Assembly: GCF_904849725.1 (NCBI RefSeq)
Contig: NC_058524.1
Location: forward strand, 486,211,763 to 486,275,762
DNA: 64,000 bases
Direction: 5' to 3'
From: Hordeum vulgare subsp. vulgare
Taxonomy: Eukaryota > Streptophyta > Magnoliopsida > Poales > Poaceae
Shown here: piece after piece, positions 1-10,764 of the stretch
Position numbering within the stretch: the stretch's first letter is position 1
Layout: every line of letters starts with the position of its first letter
Notes under the pieces: generated by a model
The model's input: the letters and a program-made list of their open reading frames with translations, nothing else
Told to the model about the DNA's origin: nothing
The model's database searches: none
Position numbers and translations under genes: made by a program

Positions 1-188
1 AATACTTTTGGAGTTTTCTCAAACTAGACATACACACGAAAAGAAAACGAGAAAAAGAAAATAAACTATCATGGATGATACAGTGGCAAAGTGTGAAAAT
101 CGACAAACAAAGTGAAAGCATAAGCAAGAATATAAAGTCGCTGAGAAACACGTACTCCCCCAAGATTATGCTTTTGGCCTAAGTTGGT

Positions 189-1258
189 CTACTCCCAAGG
201 AGGGAAATAACCAGCTTCAGGGTACTCTGGAGTGGACTGAGGATGCCACTGTTGTGTGAGGTCTTCTGGCTCCCACTGATAAACTGGCGTCTGGTACTCG
301 ACTGGTGGCTCGGGCACGGGCACCTGTGGTTGGGCTAAGCCCCAATATGGGTAGATGTCCAAGGGCATAATAATGTACTTGCCTGCATGAAGATTGAACA
401 AAGAAGGAGCAGGCAAATTAATAGTCTCATGAGTACCCTGACTAAATACCAGGTTACAAATCATCCTTCTATTTATATCTCTATCAAGAAAGTCATGGCG
501 AACCATGCTGTCATAATCTAGATATCTCCCGGGAAGAAGAATCTCTTCTTCCTCGTCCAGTCTAATAGGTATCTCAAAATGTCTAGCAAGACGAGTAGCA
601 TAGATACCTCCATAGACAACGCCTTTAGAACAGTTCGTGTTCAACCATTGAGTACTATAGCGCCCAAGCTATAAGTTTTATCATTATAAAGGGCTTCACG
701 CAAGACCGCAATTTCTGGGGAGCTAAGGGACCCAACTTTCCCATGACCAATCAAACATTTTCCCACAAATAGTGAGAAGTACCGAAGCACGGGAAAATGT
801 ATGGTAGCAGCTCCAGCGCAAGACACTCCTCTCTCCTCTCCTACAACAATAGTATCGATGAAAGCTTCCAAGTCCCCTTGACGAGGTTCATGAATATCCC
901 CAACATAAGGTAATTTGCAAACATTGGAAAAATCCTGGAGTGACATGCGCTGGGGGATATCATATAATTTGAACTCAACCATAGGAGGATTCTTCCTTGG
1001 ATACAAGTTAAAGCTTTGCACGAAACTATTAGTGAGGAGGAGGTATTGCAGACACTTATCTTCAACGAAGGCGGTAAGGCCTGCGTTCTCCACCAAGTAA
1101 TAAAAGTCCTCATAAAGTTCGTAGGCGCGTAAGAACACATCGCTTGGCCACTCACACACTCGAACTTCTCCAACTTGGGGAGCCGGATACTTGGGCTTCT
1201 TCTCACTTCCATCATCCTTGGGGGCACGACTTGAAGAGCCTCTTAAGAACCTCCTCAT
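189..1258 (-). pseudogene. Athila-type ORF of element A (env-position/ORF-1-like), frameshifted
   Basis: The sequence reads leftward from a start at 1,258 (MRRFLRGSSS...), 205 codons to a stop at 641. It then continues in another frame (151 codons, 644-189, ending at a stop after PPWE), so one frameshift near 640-660 separates two halves of one protein of about 355 residues. The protein is acidic to neutral, has no clear membrane segment, and has a proline/glutamine-rich tail (repeated PVPEPP and WEPED-like runs). It resembles the plant retrotransposon ORF-1 family named after Athila. Its position downstream of protease suggests the env-like slot. Its function is unknown. Confidence 0.6.
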
Positions 1259-2059
1259 CTTTTCCCTTTTCTATCTCTGAAAATTTCTGAAATTTTAGTG
1301 ATTCTAAGGAAAAGTGAATAAGTCCCAACAAAACTCGTAGCAACTACTCCCACAAGTGCCTAGAAGCCATATCACGCATCAAAACTACTTGTGACCAGCT
1401 AAAATTAGCATGCAAAGCTCAAGAACAGGGTCACCAAGGCATCAATAATACGCGACGTATAAGGCACTAGAGCAAAAATTAATTGGACCAATGGAGGAGT
1501 CACATACCAAGGAGAAATTTCCCCAAAACAGTTTGGTGAATGGTGCTTTGCACAAGGAGATCGAAAATCGCAGCAAGAAGAGCAAGAACACGGGTTTGAG
1601 TTGCGAAACGATTTTTTCTAGAGGTAGGAGAAGCAGATGGGAGCTAGAATGAGTGGAGGGGGTGCACGTGGGCCCCACAAGCTTGGTAGGCGCGGCCAGG
1701 GGGGGTGCCCGCTCCTCTAGGGCTTGTGGCCCACTGGTGCAGCCCCCTGACTAGCTCTCCGTCTCAGTATTTTTCAAAAATTCCAGAAAAAATCATACTT
1801 GATTTTCATGGCATTCGGAGAAGTTTTATTTTCAGTGTACTTTTCTACGAGACACTAAAGGAAGAAAATAGGGAAAACGAAACTAAATCTATCATTTTTC
1901 TTCTAAGCAACCAAAGGTGAAAGCTTGGAACAGAGGTTTGTGACTCCTCGATTCATCCATCCCATGGTCACCGAAAGAAATCCGTCAATGAGGTTGATCA
2001 AGTGTCCTTGACAAACTTTTTCGAATCGCAAAAGAGAACGGAGAATTTTCGAATAGTCA
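1259..2059 (-). other. Element A internal non-coding segment with LTR-like stretch
   Basis: This is about 800 bp between the protease stop and the Athila-type ORF. It contains no convincing gene; the small ORFs in it look random. The part around 1,640-1,860 resembles the mid-LTR of the same family: a GC-rich inverted repeat, then a run with TTTTTCAAAAATTCCAG and AGAACTTTTATTT-like text similar to 5,100-5,165. A full element would have reverse transcriptase and integrase here or nearby; neither is present. Confidence 0.6.
1666..1734. repeat. GC-rich hairpin resembling the LTR hairpin
   Basis: This is an inverted repeat with an outer stem of about 13-15 bp (GTGGGCCCCACAAGC against GCTTGTGGCCCAC) around a GC-rich interior. 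The same stem core (CCACAAGC/GCTTGTGG) occurs at 5,005-5,072, 33,334-33,397 and 45,243-45,301 inside LTRs, so this internal copy is probably a duplicated LTR segment or a second site for the same function. Confidence 0.7.
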
Positions 2060-2560
2060 CTAGGTCACCTCAATGGGGATGTGCATCTCCCCAACAAGCA
2101 AATCATACTTCATCTTAACAGGAGTTATAGGGCATTCAAAGCTCCCAATAAGAATCGATGAAGTTTTTTCGATAGCATTGATGCAATGTACTCGATATTG
2201 TTTCTTCAGAAAATGCACCGTATGCTTATTACCGTTGACATGGAAAGTGACATTGCCTTTGTTGCAATCTATAACATCCCCTGCAGTGTTTAAAAAGGGT
2301 CTTCCAAGGATGACCGCCATGGCATCAGCCTCGGGAATATCCAGGATAACAAAGTCTGTTAAGATAGTGACGTTAGCAACCACAACAGGCACATTCTCGC
2401 AAATGCCGATAGGGAAAGAAGTTGATTGATCGGCCGTTTGCAGAGATATTTCAGTGGGTGTCAACTTATCCAGTTCAAGTCTACGATAAAGAGAGAGAGG
2501 CATAACACTAACACCGTCTCCAAGGTCGCATAAAGCAGCTCTAAGTATTTGCCTTTAATG
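2060..2560 (-). pseudogene. Gypsy retropepsin-like protease of element A
   Basis: From about 2,503 down to the stop at 2,060 the minus strand encodes 147 residues with the LGRPFLNTAG motif and a run of beta-strand-like VVVANVTILTDFVILDIP typical of plant Gypsy aspartic proteases. The active-site stretch reads DLGDG just upstream (about 2,510-2,530), in the frame that runs into MPLSLYRRLEL. The preceding gag-like ORF overlaps it in another frame, so a frameshift separates gag from protease. The domain ends in IPIEVT and a stop, with no reverse transcriptase following. Confidence 0.75.
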
Positions 2561-3787
2561 GAGCAAGGTATAGTGGGCACTCCGGGATCACCTAGTTTTT
2601 TAGGAGTTCCACCCATGAAGGTATAATTAGCGAGCATGGTAGAAATCTCAACCTCAGGTATCCTCCTCTTATTAGTCACAATATATTTCATGTACTTAGC
2701 ACACGGAGACATTTTGAGCATATCTGTCAAACGCATTTGCAGAAAGACAGGTCTAATAATTTCAACAAAGCGCTCAAAATCCTCATCATCCTTTTTCTTG
2801 GATGGTTTGGGAGGAAAGGGCATGGGTTTATGAACCCATGGTTCCCTTTCTTTACCATGCTTCCTAGCAGTGAATTCATTCTTATCATACCTTCTATTCT
2901 TAGGCTGTGGGTTATCAAGATCAACAGGTTCAATCTCCACATCCTTATCATTGCTAGGTTGAGCATCAACATGAACATCACTATCGATATTATCATTAGG
3001 CTCATGTTCATCACCAGATTGAGTTTCAGCATCAGAAACAGAGGCATCGTTTGGACTCTCAGGTGTAGCAGCAACAGGGTTGCTAGCGTGGAAATTCCTA
3101 TCATCTTTCTTCTTCTTTCCAGGATGACTAGGTGCATCAGTGCTAACTCCTTGACAATCTAGTTCAATTCTCTTAGGATGACCCTCAGGATACAAAGGTT
3201 CCTGAGTCATTCTACTGCCTCTAGTGACGACTCTGACAGAATTGTCATTCAACTCATTGAGCAAGTCATTCTGAGCCTTAAGTACTTGTTCTACCTGAGT
3301 AGTAACCATAGAGGCATGTTTACTCAGGAGCTTAAGATCATTGACATTTCTCAACATCATAGCTATCCTTACAAGCAAGAAAGTCCTCAACTATCTCTCC
3401 CTCCATAACATAACACTCAGGCATATCAGGCAATTCATGTCTAGAAGAGCTAGTTCTAGCAGGCAAAATAGCAGGTTCTACTTCAATAGTATCAGCAGTT
3501 TCAGAAGTATCTTCACATCTAGCAGCAACTCTAGCAATTTGTGCATCAAGGGAACCTAGTGGAAAAGCAGTATCAAGCATAGCATCATCATAAGCATCAT
3601 GGGAAGGAGAAGTAGCATCATCAAGCACAGGCGACATATCAAGATTTCTAGCAGGAGGTGGTGTCACAAACTTACTCATAACTGAAGGTGAATCAAGTGC
3701 AGAGCTAGATGACAGTTCCTTACCTATCCTCGTAGTTGAGGGCAAGACTTTAGTTCTTGGATCTATCGGATTCCTCATAGTGATCAA
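2461..3787 (-). pseudogene. Gag-like polyprotein region of element A, frameshifted
   Basis: Two overlapping minus-strand frames form this: 149 codons from 3,787 to 3,338 (starting MITMRNPIDPRTK, serine/proline rich) and 309 codons from 3,390 to 2,461 (charged, with KKKKDD and many D/E/N residues, then KPSKKKDDEDFERFVEIIR and CAKYMKYIVTNKRR before the protease). The shift is near 3,340-3,390. A normal retrotransposon gag domain and CCHC zinc knuckle are not visible, which fits a non-autonomous derivative. The start at 3,787 lies about 70 bp inside the 5' LTR boundary, which is normal for gag. Confidence 0.65.
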
Positions 3788-3827
3788 CAGACGTAAATAC
3801 CAAGTGACTCAGAGAATATAGTTGTGC

Positions 3828-3857
3828 TTCCCCGGCAATGGCGCCAGAAAATAGTCT
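3828..3857 (-). promoter_or_regulatory. Primer-binding-site region of element A
   Basis: Immediately downstream (on the minus strand) of the LTR end GGGTTATCA lies a short spacer, then TGGCGCCATTGCCGGGGA. A TGGCGCC motif just inside the 5' LTR is the usual primer-binding-site start in plant Gypsy elements. I did not assign the tRNA species. Confidence 0.7.
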
Positions 3858-4009
3858 TGATAACCCACAAGTATAGGGGATCGCAACAATTTTCGACCGT
3901 AGAGTATTCAACCCAAATTTATTGATTCAACTCAAGGTGAAGCCAAAGAATATTCTCAAGTATTAGTAGTTGAGTGGTCAATTCAACCACACCTGAAAGA
4001 TTTAGTATC

Positions 4010-4165
4010 TACAGCAAAGTATCAGTAGCGAAGTAGTATGATAGCAGCAGTAGCAACAGTAACCAGTAGCAGCAAAGTGACAACAGTAGCAGCAAAGTAA
4101 CAACAGTAGCAGCAAAGTAACAGTAGCAGCAGTGACAGCAGTAGCAGCAAAGTAACGTAGAAAGG
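4010..4165. repeat. GTAGCAGCA-type short tandem repeat in LTR
   Basis: Degenerate repeats of AGTAGCAGCAAAGTAACA and related units run for about 150 bp. They create spurious leucine/cysteine-rich reading frames on the minus strand that are not genes. Confidence 0.8.
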
Positions 4166-5004
4166 ACCAGTAGGAAAAGACTCGTAGGCATTGGATCGGT
4201 GATGGATGATTATGCCGGATGCTACTCATCATGCAACAGTTATAACACGGAGAGATATGTAACTAGCTCCAGTTCGTCATTGTAATGTAGGCATGTATTC
4301 CGTATGTAGTCATATGTGCTTAGGGAAAAGAACTTGCATGACATCTATTGTCCATCCCTCATGTGGCAGTGGGGTCCTAATGGAAACTGCGGGATATTAA
4401 GGTTCTCCGTTTAATAAAGAATCGGACCAACGCATTAACACTTGGTTAATACATGAACTCCTCTTAATATGGTCATCTCCGGGAGTGGTTCCGGCTATTG
4501 TCACTCCGGGGTTGCCGGGTCATAACACATAGTAGGTGACTACAACTTGCAAGATAGGATCAAGAACACACATATATTGGCGACAACATAATAGGTTCAA
4601 ATCTAAAATCATGGCACTCGGGACCTAGTGACAAGCATTAAGCATGGCAAAGTAGTAGCAACATCAATCTGAGAACATAGTGGATACTAGGGATCAATCC
4701 CCGTCAAAACTAACTCGATTACATGATAGATCTCATCCAACCCATCAACGTCCAGCAAGCCTATGATGAGATTACTCACGAACGGTGAAGAGCATCATGG
4801 AATTGGCGATGAAGGAAGGTTGGTGATGACAACGGCGACGATCTCCCCTCTCCGGAGCCGAGAGCGGACTCCAGATCTGCCCTCCAGATGAAGAACAGGA
4901 GGTGGCGGCGCCTCCGTATCGTAAAACGCGATGAACTCTTCTCCTTGATTTTTTCTCCGGACGAAAGGGACTAAATAGACCTGAGATTGGAGGTGGTGGA
5001 GCAA

Positions 5005-5072
5005 CGTGGCCCCCACAAGCCTGCCACATGCGGCCAGGGGGGGCCGCGCCAGGTGGGCTTGTGGGCCCCACG
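5005..5072. repeat. Conserved GC-rich LTR hairpin (copy in LTR of A)
   Basis: The arms CGTGGCCCCCACAAGCC and GGCTTGTGGGCCCCACG pair at about 15 of 17 positions, enclosing a further GC-rich pairing (GCGGCC/GGCCGC). It lies in the 5' part of the LTR as transcribed and is a candidate RNA structure. Confidence 0.75.
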
Positions 5073-5301
5073 CTCCACTTCCTCCGCTGATTCTTGCGCC
5101 AGTATTTTTTATATATTCCAAAAAAATTCTCCGTCAATTTTTAGGTCATTCCGAGAACTTTTATTTCTGCACAAAAACAACACCATGGCAATTCTGCTGA
5201 AAACAGCGTTAGTCCGGGTTAGTTCCAATCAAATCATGCAAATTAGAGTCCAAAACAAGGGAAAAAGAGTTTGGAAAAATAGATACGATGGAGACGTATC
5301 A

Positions 5302-6991
5302 TCCAACAAAGTCCATACTTTGTTCTCATACATGGATCCTACCTTGGATTTCATGGCCTCAAGCCATTTGTTGGAATCCGGGCCCGCCATCGTTTCTTCG
5401 TAGTTCGAAGGTTCACTGTTGTCTAACAACATGATTTCCATAACAGGGTTGCCGTACCACTCTGGTGCGGAATGTGTCCTTGTGGACCTTCGAGGTCTAG
5501 TAGCAACTTGATCTGGAGTTTCATGATCATCATCATTAACTTCTTCTCTAGCCGGTGCAGGCACCTCCGATACATTTTCTTTTGCTGCACTACTTTCCGG
5601 TTCGAGAGGAGGTACGATTACCTCATCAAGTTCTACTTTCCTCCCACTTACTTCTTTCGAGAGAAACTCTTTCTCTAGAAAGGATCCATTCTTGGCAACA
5701 AAGATTTTGCCTTCGGACCTAAGATAGAAGGTATACCCAATAGTTTCCTTAGGGTATCCTATAAAGACGCATTTTGCCGCTTTGGGTTTGAGCTTCTCTA
5801 GTTGAAGTTTTTTCACATAAGCATCGCAGCCCCAAACTTTCATAAACGACAGCTTAGGTTTCTTGCCAAACCATAATTCATACGGTGTCGTCTCAACGGA
5901 TTTAGACGGTGCCCTATTTAAAGTGAATGTGGCAGATTCCAATGCATATCTCCAAAATGATAGCGTTAAATCCATAAGAGACATCATAGATAACACCATA
6001 TCGAATAGAGTGTGATTACGATGTTCGGACACACCGTTACGCTGCGGTGTGCCAGGCGGCGTGAGTTGTGAAACAATTCCACATTTCCTTAGGTGCATGC
6101 CAAACTCGCGACTCAAATATTCTCCTCCACGATCAGATCGTAGGAACTTTATTTTCATGTCACGTTGATTCTCCACCTCACTCTGAAATTCCTTGAACCT
6201 TTCAAAGGTTTCAGACTTGTGCTTCATTAAGTAGACATACCCATATCTACTTTAATCATGAGTGAGGGTGAGAACACAACGATAGCCACCGCGAGCCTCA
6301 ACGCTCATTGGACCGCATACATGAGTATGTATTATTTCCAACAAGTTGGTTTCTCGCTCCATTATTCCAGAGAACGGAGTCTTGGTCATCTTGCCCATGA
6401 GGCACGGTTCACATGTGTCACATGATTCAAAATCAAGAGACTCCAAAAGTCCGTCTGTATGGAGTTTCTTCATGCGCTTGACACCGATATGACCAAGGCG
6501 GCAGTGCCACAAGTGTGTGGGACTATCATTATCAACTTTACATCTTTTGGTAATCACACTATGAATATGTGTAACATCACGATCGAGATTCATTAAGAAT
6601 AAACCATTGACCAGCGGGGCATGACCATAAACATACCACTCATATAAATAGAACAACCATTATTCTGAGATTTAAATGAGTAGATATCTTGCATCAAGCA
6701 AGATCCTGATACAACTTTCATGCTCAAAGTTGGTACTAAATAACAATTATTAAGGTTTAAAACTAATCCCGAAGGTAGATGTAGAGGTAGCGTGTCGACG
6801 GCGATCACATCGACCTTGGAACCATTCCCGATGCGCATCGTCACCTCGTCCTTTGTCAGCCTACGCTTGTTCTACAGTTCTTGCTTTGAGTTGCAAATGT
6901 GAGCAACAACACCAGTATCAAATACCCAGGAGCTACTACGAGCGCTGGTAAGGTACACATCAATAACATGTCTATCATATATACCTTTGAC
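5302..6991 (-). mobile_element. Copia element B, pol N-terminal piece
   Basis: This is the left piece of a minus-strand BARE/Angela-type Copia element. It runs from the end of the gag/zinc-knuckle linker (6,991) through protease, GAG-pre-integrase and integrase, and stops at 5,302 where element A is inserted. Its coding sequence connects directly with the piece at 38,720-39,561 across element C: the linker after the zinc knuckle ends at 38,720 and resumes at 6,991. RT and RNase H would lie beyond A, outside the window. Confidence 0.85.
5308..6985 (-). pseudogene. Copia protease/integrase of element B, broken
   Basis: Read right to left, there is a protease with FDTG (about 6,925), then GAG-pre-integrase with the HCRLGHIGVKRMKKLH motif, then the integrase core with SDRGGEY, NGVSEHRN and the WGCDAYVKK/FIGYP signature, then the linker up to VWTL where element A begins. 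Breaks: a stop just after the protease (about 6,875), a frameshift near 6,640, and a stop at 6,252-6,254. The integrase motif that normally reads HTDxxGP reads HTHVCGP, so the first catalytic aspartate is lost. The last codons before 5,302 read into A's LTR and are artefactual. Confidence 0.85.
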
Positions 6992-8820
6992 TATTGGAAA
7001 TATGCCCTATAGGAAATAATAAATTAGTTATTATTATATTTTCTTGTTCATGATAATCGTTTATTATTCATGCTAGAATTGTATTGATTGGAAACTGAAA
7101 TACATGTGTGGATACATAGACAACACACTGTCCCTATTGAGCCTCTAGTTGACTAGCTCGTTGATCAAAGATGGTAAAGATTTCCTGGCCATAGGTAAGT
7201 GTTGTCACTTGATAACAGGATCACATCATTAGGAGAATGATGTGATGGACAAGACCCAAACTATAAACGTAGCATATGACCGTGTCAGTTTATTGCTACT
7301 ATTTTCTGCATGTGAATGTATCTGTTCCTATGACCATGACATCATGCAACTCCCGGACACCGTAGGAATACCTTGTGTGTATCAAACGTCGCAATGCTAC
7401 TGGGTGATTATAAATGTGCTCTACAGGTATCTCCAAAGGTGTCTATTGGGTTGGCATGGATCAAGACTCGGATTTGTCACTCCGTGTGACGGAGAGGTAT
7501 CTCGGGGCCCACTCGGTAATACAACATCACAAGAAGCCTTGCAAGCATTGTGACTAAGGAGTTAGTTACAAAATCTTGTATTACGGAACGAGTAAAGAGA
7601 CCTACCGGTAACAAGTTTGAACTAGGTATGGAGATACCGACGATCGAATCTCGGGCAAGTAACATACAGAAGGACAAAGGGATGAGGATACGGTATTAAT
7701 TGAATCCTTGGCATAGAGGTTCAACCGATAGAGATCTTCGTAGAATATGTAGGAGCCAATATGGACATCCAGTTCCCGCTATTGGTTATTGACCGGGGAG
7801 TGTCTCAAGTCATGTCTGCATAGTTCTCGAACCCGTAGGGTCTGCACACTTAAGGTTCGATGACGTTTCAGTATTATTGAGTTATGTGTGTTTGGTAACC
7901 TAAAGTTGTTTAGAGTCCAGGATGAGATCCCAGACATCACGAGGGGCTCCGGAATGGTCCGGATGTAAAGATTGATATATAGGAAAGTGGGTTTTGAACT
8001 CCGGAAAAGTTTTGGGCATTTCCGGCAGTGTACTAGGAGTGATGAATGGGTTCCGGGGGTCCACCAGGTGGGCCCACCCACCCGAAAGGGTCTCATGGGC
8101 TGTGGGAGGACGTGTACCAGCCCTTAGTGGGCTCACTGAAGCCTCCACTAAAGCCCAAGGCGTATTGGAGGTGGGAAGAAAAGAAACCCAAAGGTGGAAA
8201 TGTTGGAAAGGGTTTCCAAGTGGAGAGGAGGAGTCCTACTCCTAGTAGGATTGGATTAGGACTCCTCCACCTCCAATTTCGGCCAAACCTTGAGGGTTTG
8301 AGGCTGCCTCCTCCCCTCCCTCCCTCCTATATATACTAGAGGTTTTTGAGGTGAGGGCTTAACCTAATTGCCACGTGCTCCCTCTACTTCTCTCTAGATG
8401 TGTTTCTCCTCTAGTCTAGTTCGGCGGTGCTTAGGCGAAGACCTGCGGGATTAGTTCACCACCACCACCACACCGCCGTGATGGAGAACTCATCTACCTC
8501 TCCGCCCCTCTTGCTGGATCAAGAAGGCGGGGATGGTCATCGAGCTGTACGTGTGCTGAACATGGAGGTGTTGTCCGTTCGGCACTAGATCGGGATGGAT
8601 CGTGATGGGATCGCGACACGGATCGTGACGAGATCGCGGGACGGGCTGCGATTTGGATCGCGAAGATGTTCCACTACATCAACTGCGTTATATACGCTTC
8701 CGCTTACAGATCTACAAGGGTATGTAGATTCACTCTCCCCTCTCGTAGATGATCATCACCATGGATAGCTATTGCGTGTGTGAAGGAATTTTTTTGTTTC
8801 CCATGCGATTATCCCCAACA
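6992..8820 (+). repeat. 5' LTR of Copia element C
   Basis: This 1,829-bp LTR starts TATTGGAAATATGCCCTA (the normal TG start mutated to TA) and ends ATCCCCAACA. A TATA-like CCTATATATACTAG lies near 8,326. It is nearly collinear with the 3' LTR at 36,961-38,719 but has about 70 bp near 8,397-8,465 that the 3' copy lacks. Confidence 0.9.
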
Positions 8821-8968
8821 GCGGCATCATGAGCTAGGTTCATGCGTAGATGATATCTCGAGTAGAACACAAAAGAGTTTGTGGGCGTTTATCTTCTATT
8901 TTCTGCCCTCCTTAGTCTTTTCTTGATTCGACGGTATTGTTGGATTGAAGCAGCCCGAACCAACTTTA
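8821..8968 (+). promoter_or_regulatory. Primer-binding site and leader start of element C
   Basis: The LTR end is followed by GCGGCATCATGAGCTAGGTT, matching the BARE-type primer-binding region that pairs with initiator tRNA-Met. The leader is interrupted after 148 bp by element D; its last five bases, CTTTA, are the left TSD of D. Confidence 0.8.
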
Positions 8969-10764
8969 TGTTGGAAATAGTTATTATTATATTTCCTGTT
9001 TAAAGATAATCGTTTATTATCCATGCTATAATTGTATTGAACGAAAACATAGATACATGTGTGGATACATAGACAAAACAATGTCCCTGGCAAGCCTCTA
9101 GTTGGCTAGCTAGTTGATCAATGATAGTCAAGGTTTTCTCAGAATATGCAAGTGTTGTTACTTGATAACTGGATCACATCATTAGGAGAATCATGTGATG
9201 GACTAGACCCAAACTATGAACGTAGCATATTGATCATGTCGTTTTATTGCTATTGTTTTCTCCGTGTCAAGTATTTGTTCCTATGACCATGAGATCATAT
9301 AACTCACTAGCACCGGAGGAATACCTTGTGTGCATCAAACGTCGCAACGTAACTGGGTGACTATAAAGGTGCTCTACAGGTATCTCCGAAGGTGTCTGTT
9401 GAGTTAGTATGGATCAAGATTGGGATTTGTCACTCCGTGTGACGGAGAGGTATCTCGGGGCCACTCGGTAATACAACATCGCACACAAGCCTTGCAAGCA
9501 ATGTGACTAAGTGTAAGTCACGAGATCTTGTATTACGGAACGAGTAAAGAGACTTGCCGGTAACGTGATTGAAATAGGTATGCCGATACCGACGATCGAA
9601 TCTCGGGCAAGTAACATACCGAAGGACAAAGGGAATGACATACGAGATTATATAAATCCTTGACACTGAGGTTCAACTGATAAGATCTTCGGAGAATATG
9701 TAGGATCCAATGTGGGAATCCAGGTCCCGCTATTGAATATTGACCGAGGAGTGCCTCGTGTCATGTCTACATAGTTCTCGAACCCACAGGGTCTGCACAC
9801 TTAAGGTTCGATGATGTTTTAGTATAGTTGAGTTATATGTGTGGTTACCGAATGTTGTTCGGAGTCCCGTATGAGATCACGGACGTCACGAGGGTTTCCG
9901 GAATGGTCCGGAAACGAAGATTGATATATAGGATGGTTTCATTTGGTCATCGGAAAGTTTTAGGCAATTGCAGCACTGTACCGAGAGTGATGAATGGATT
10001 CCGGGTGTTCACCGGGAGGGGCCCACCCACCCGGGAGTGAGCCCATGGCCCTAGGGTGGCGCCACAAGTCCTTAGTGGGCTGGTGGAGTCAGCCCAAGGA
10101 GCCGATGGCACCACATAAAGAAAATACCAAAAGAAAAGAAAAAGAAAAAGGAAAGAGGGAGGTGGGAAGGAAGAGAAGGACTCCTCCTTCCCAAACCGAA
10201 CTGGAGGAGGAGTCCTCCTCCTCCCTGGCGGCCAGCGCACCCTTGAGGCCTTGTGCCTCAAGGCTAGCCCCTCCCCCTCCCTCCTATATATAGTGGTGAT
10301 TTAGGGCTTTTTGAGGCACAACTTTGCCACGTGCAACTCTAGCCTATACCACACAGTTTCACCTCTAGATCGGATTTCTGCGGAGCTCGGGCGGAGCCCT
10401 GCAGGAGTAGATCTTCACCACCACCGGAGCTCCGTCACGCTGCCGGAGAACTCATCTACTTCTCCGTTTTGCTTGCTGGATCCAGAAGGCCGAGATCATC
10501 GTCAAGTTGTACGTGTGGTGAACGCGGAGGTGCCGTCCGTTCGGCACTAGATCGGAACGGATCGTGGGACAGATCGCGTGCAGTTCATGGGACGGATCGA
10601 GGGACGTGAAGACGTTCCACTACATCAACCGTGTTTCTTAACGCTTCATGCTGTGTGATCTACAAGAGTACGTAGATCCAATCTCCTCTCGTAGATGGAC
10701 ATCACCATGATAGGTCTTTGTGTGCGTAGGAAATTTTTTGTTTCCCATGCAACGTTCCCCATCA
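8969..10764 (+). repeat. 5' LTR of Copia element D
   Basis: This 1,796-bp LTR runs from TGTTGGAAAT to TTCCCCATCA. Compared with the 3' LTR it lacks about 24 bp right after TGTTGGAAAT, the deletion being bounded by AAAT repeats. A TATA-like CTCCTATATATAGTGG is near 10,281. Reading frames inside it are chance. Confidence 0.92.

Larger units (their letters stand above)
1..5301 (-). mobile_element. Gypsy LTR retrotransposon A (Athila/Sabrina-like), partial
   Basis: This minus-strand element has its 5' LTR at 3,858-5,301, then a primer-binding-site-like region, a gag-like ORF, a protease and an Athila-type ORF, and it runs off the left window edge. The LTR starts TGATACGTCTCC and ends GGGTTATCA, as in very abundant Triticeae Gypsy families. 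Its right end abuts element B within integrase/RT-linker coding sequence, so A inserted into B; the expected 5-bp TSD would be TCCAA at 5,302-5,306, but its partner lies outside the window. No reverse transcriptase or integrase is seen between protease and the downstream ORF. Assignment to the Athila/Sabrina/WHAM group is inferred from ORF and LTR motifs. Confidence 0.85.
3858..5301 (-). repeat. 5' LTR of Gypsy element A
   Basis: This 1,444-bp LTR is bounded by TGATACGTCTCC (minus strand, at 5,301) and ...CTTGTGGGTTATCA (at 3,858). It contains a short AGCAGCAAAGTAACAGT-type repeat tract at about 4,010-4,160 and the GC-rich hairpin at 5,005-5,072. The other LTR copy lies outside the window. 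Confidence 0.88.

Noticed and set aside
8821..8850. A tRNA gene at the Copia primer-binding sites
   Set aside because: Only a short stretch complementary to a tRNA 3' end is present; there is no cloverleaf.
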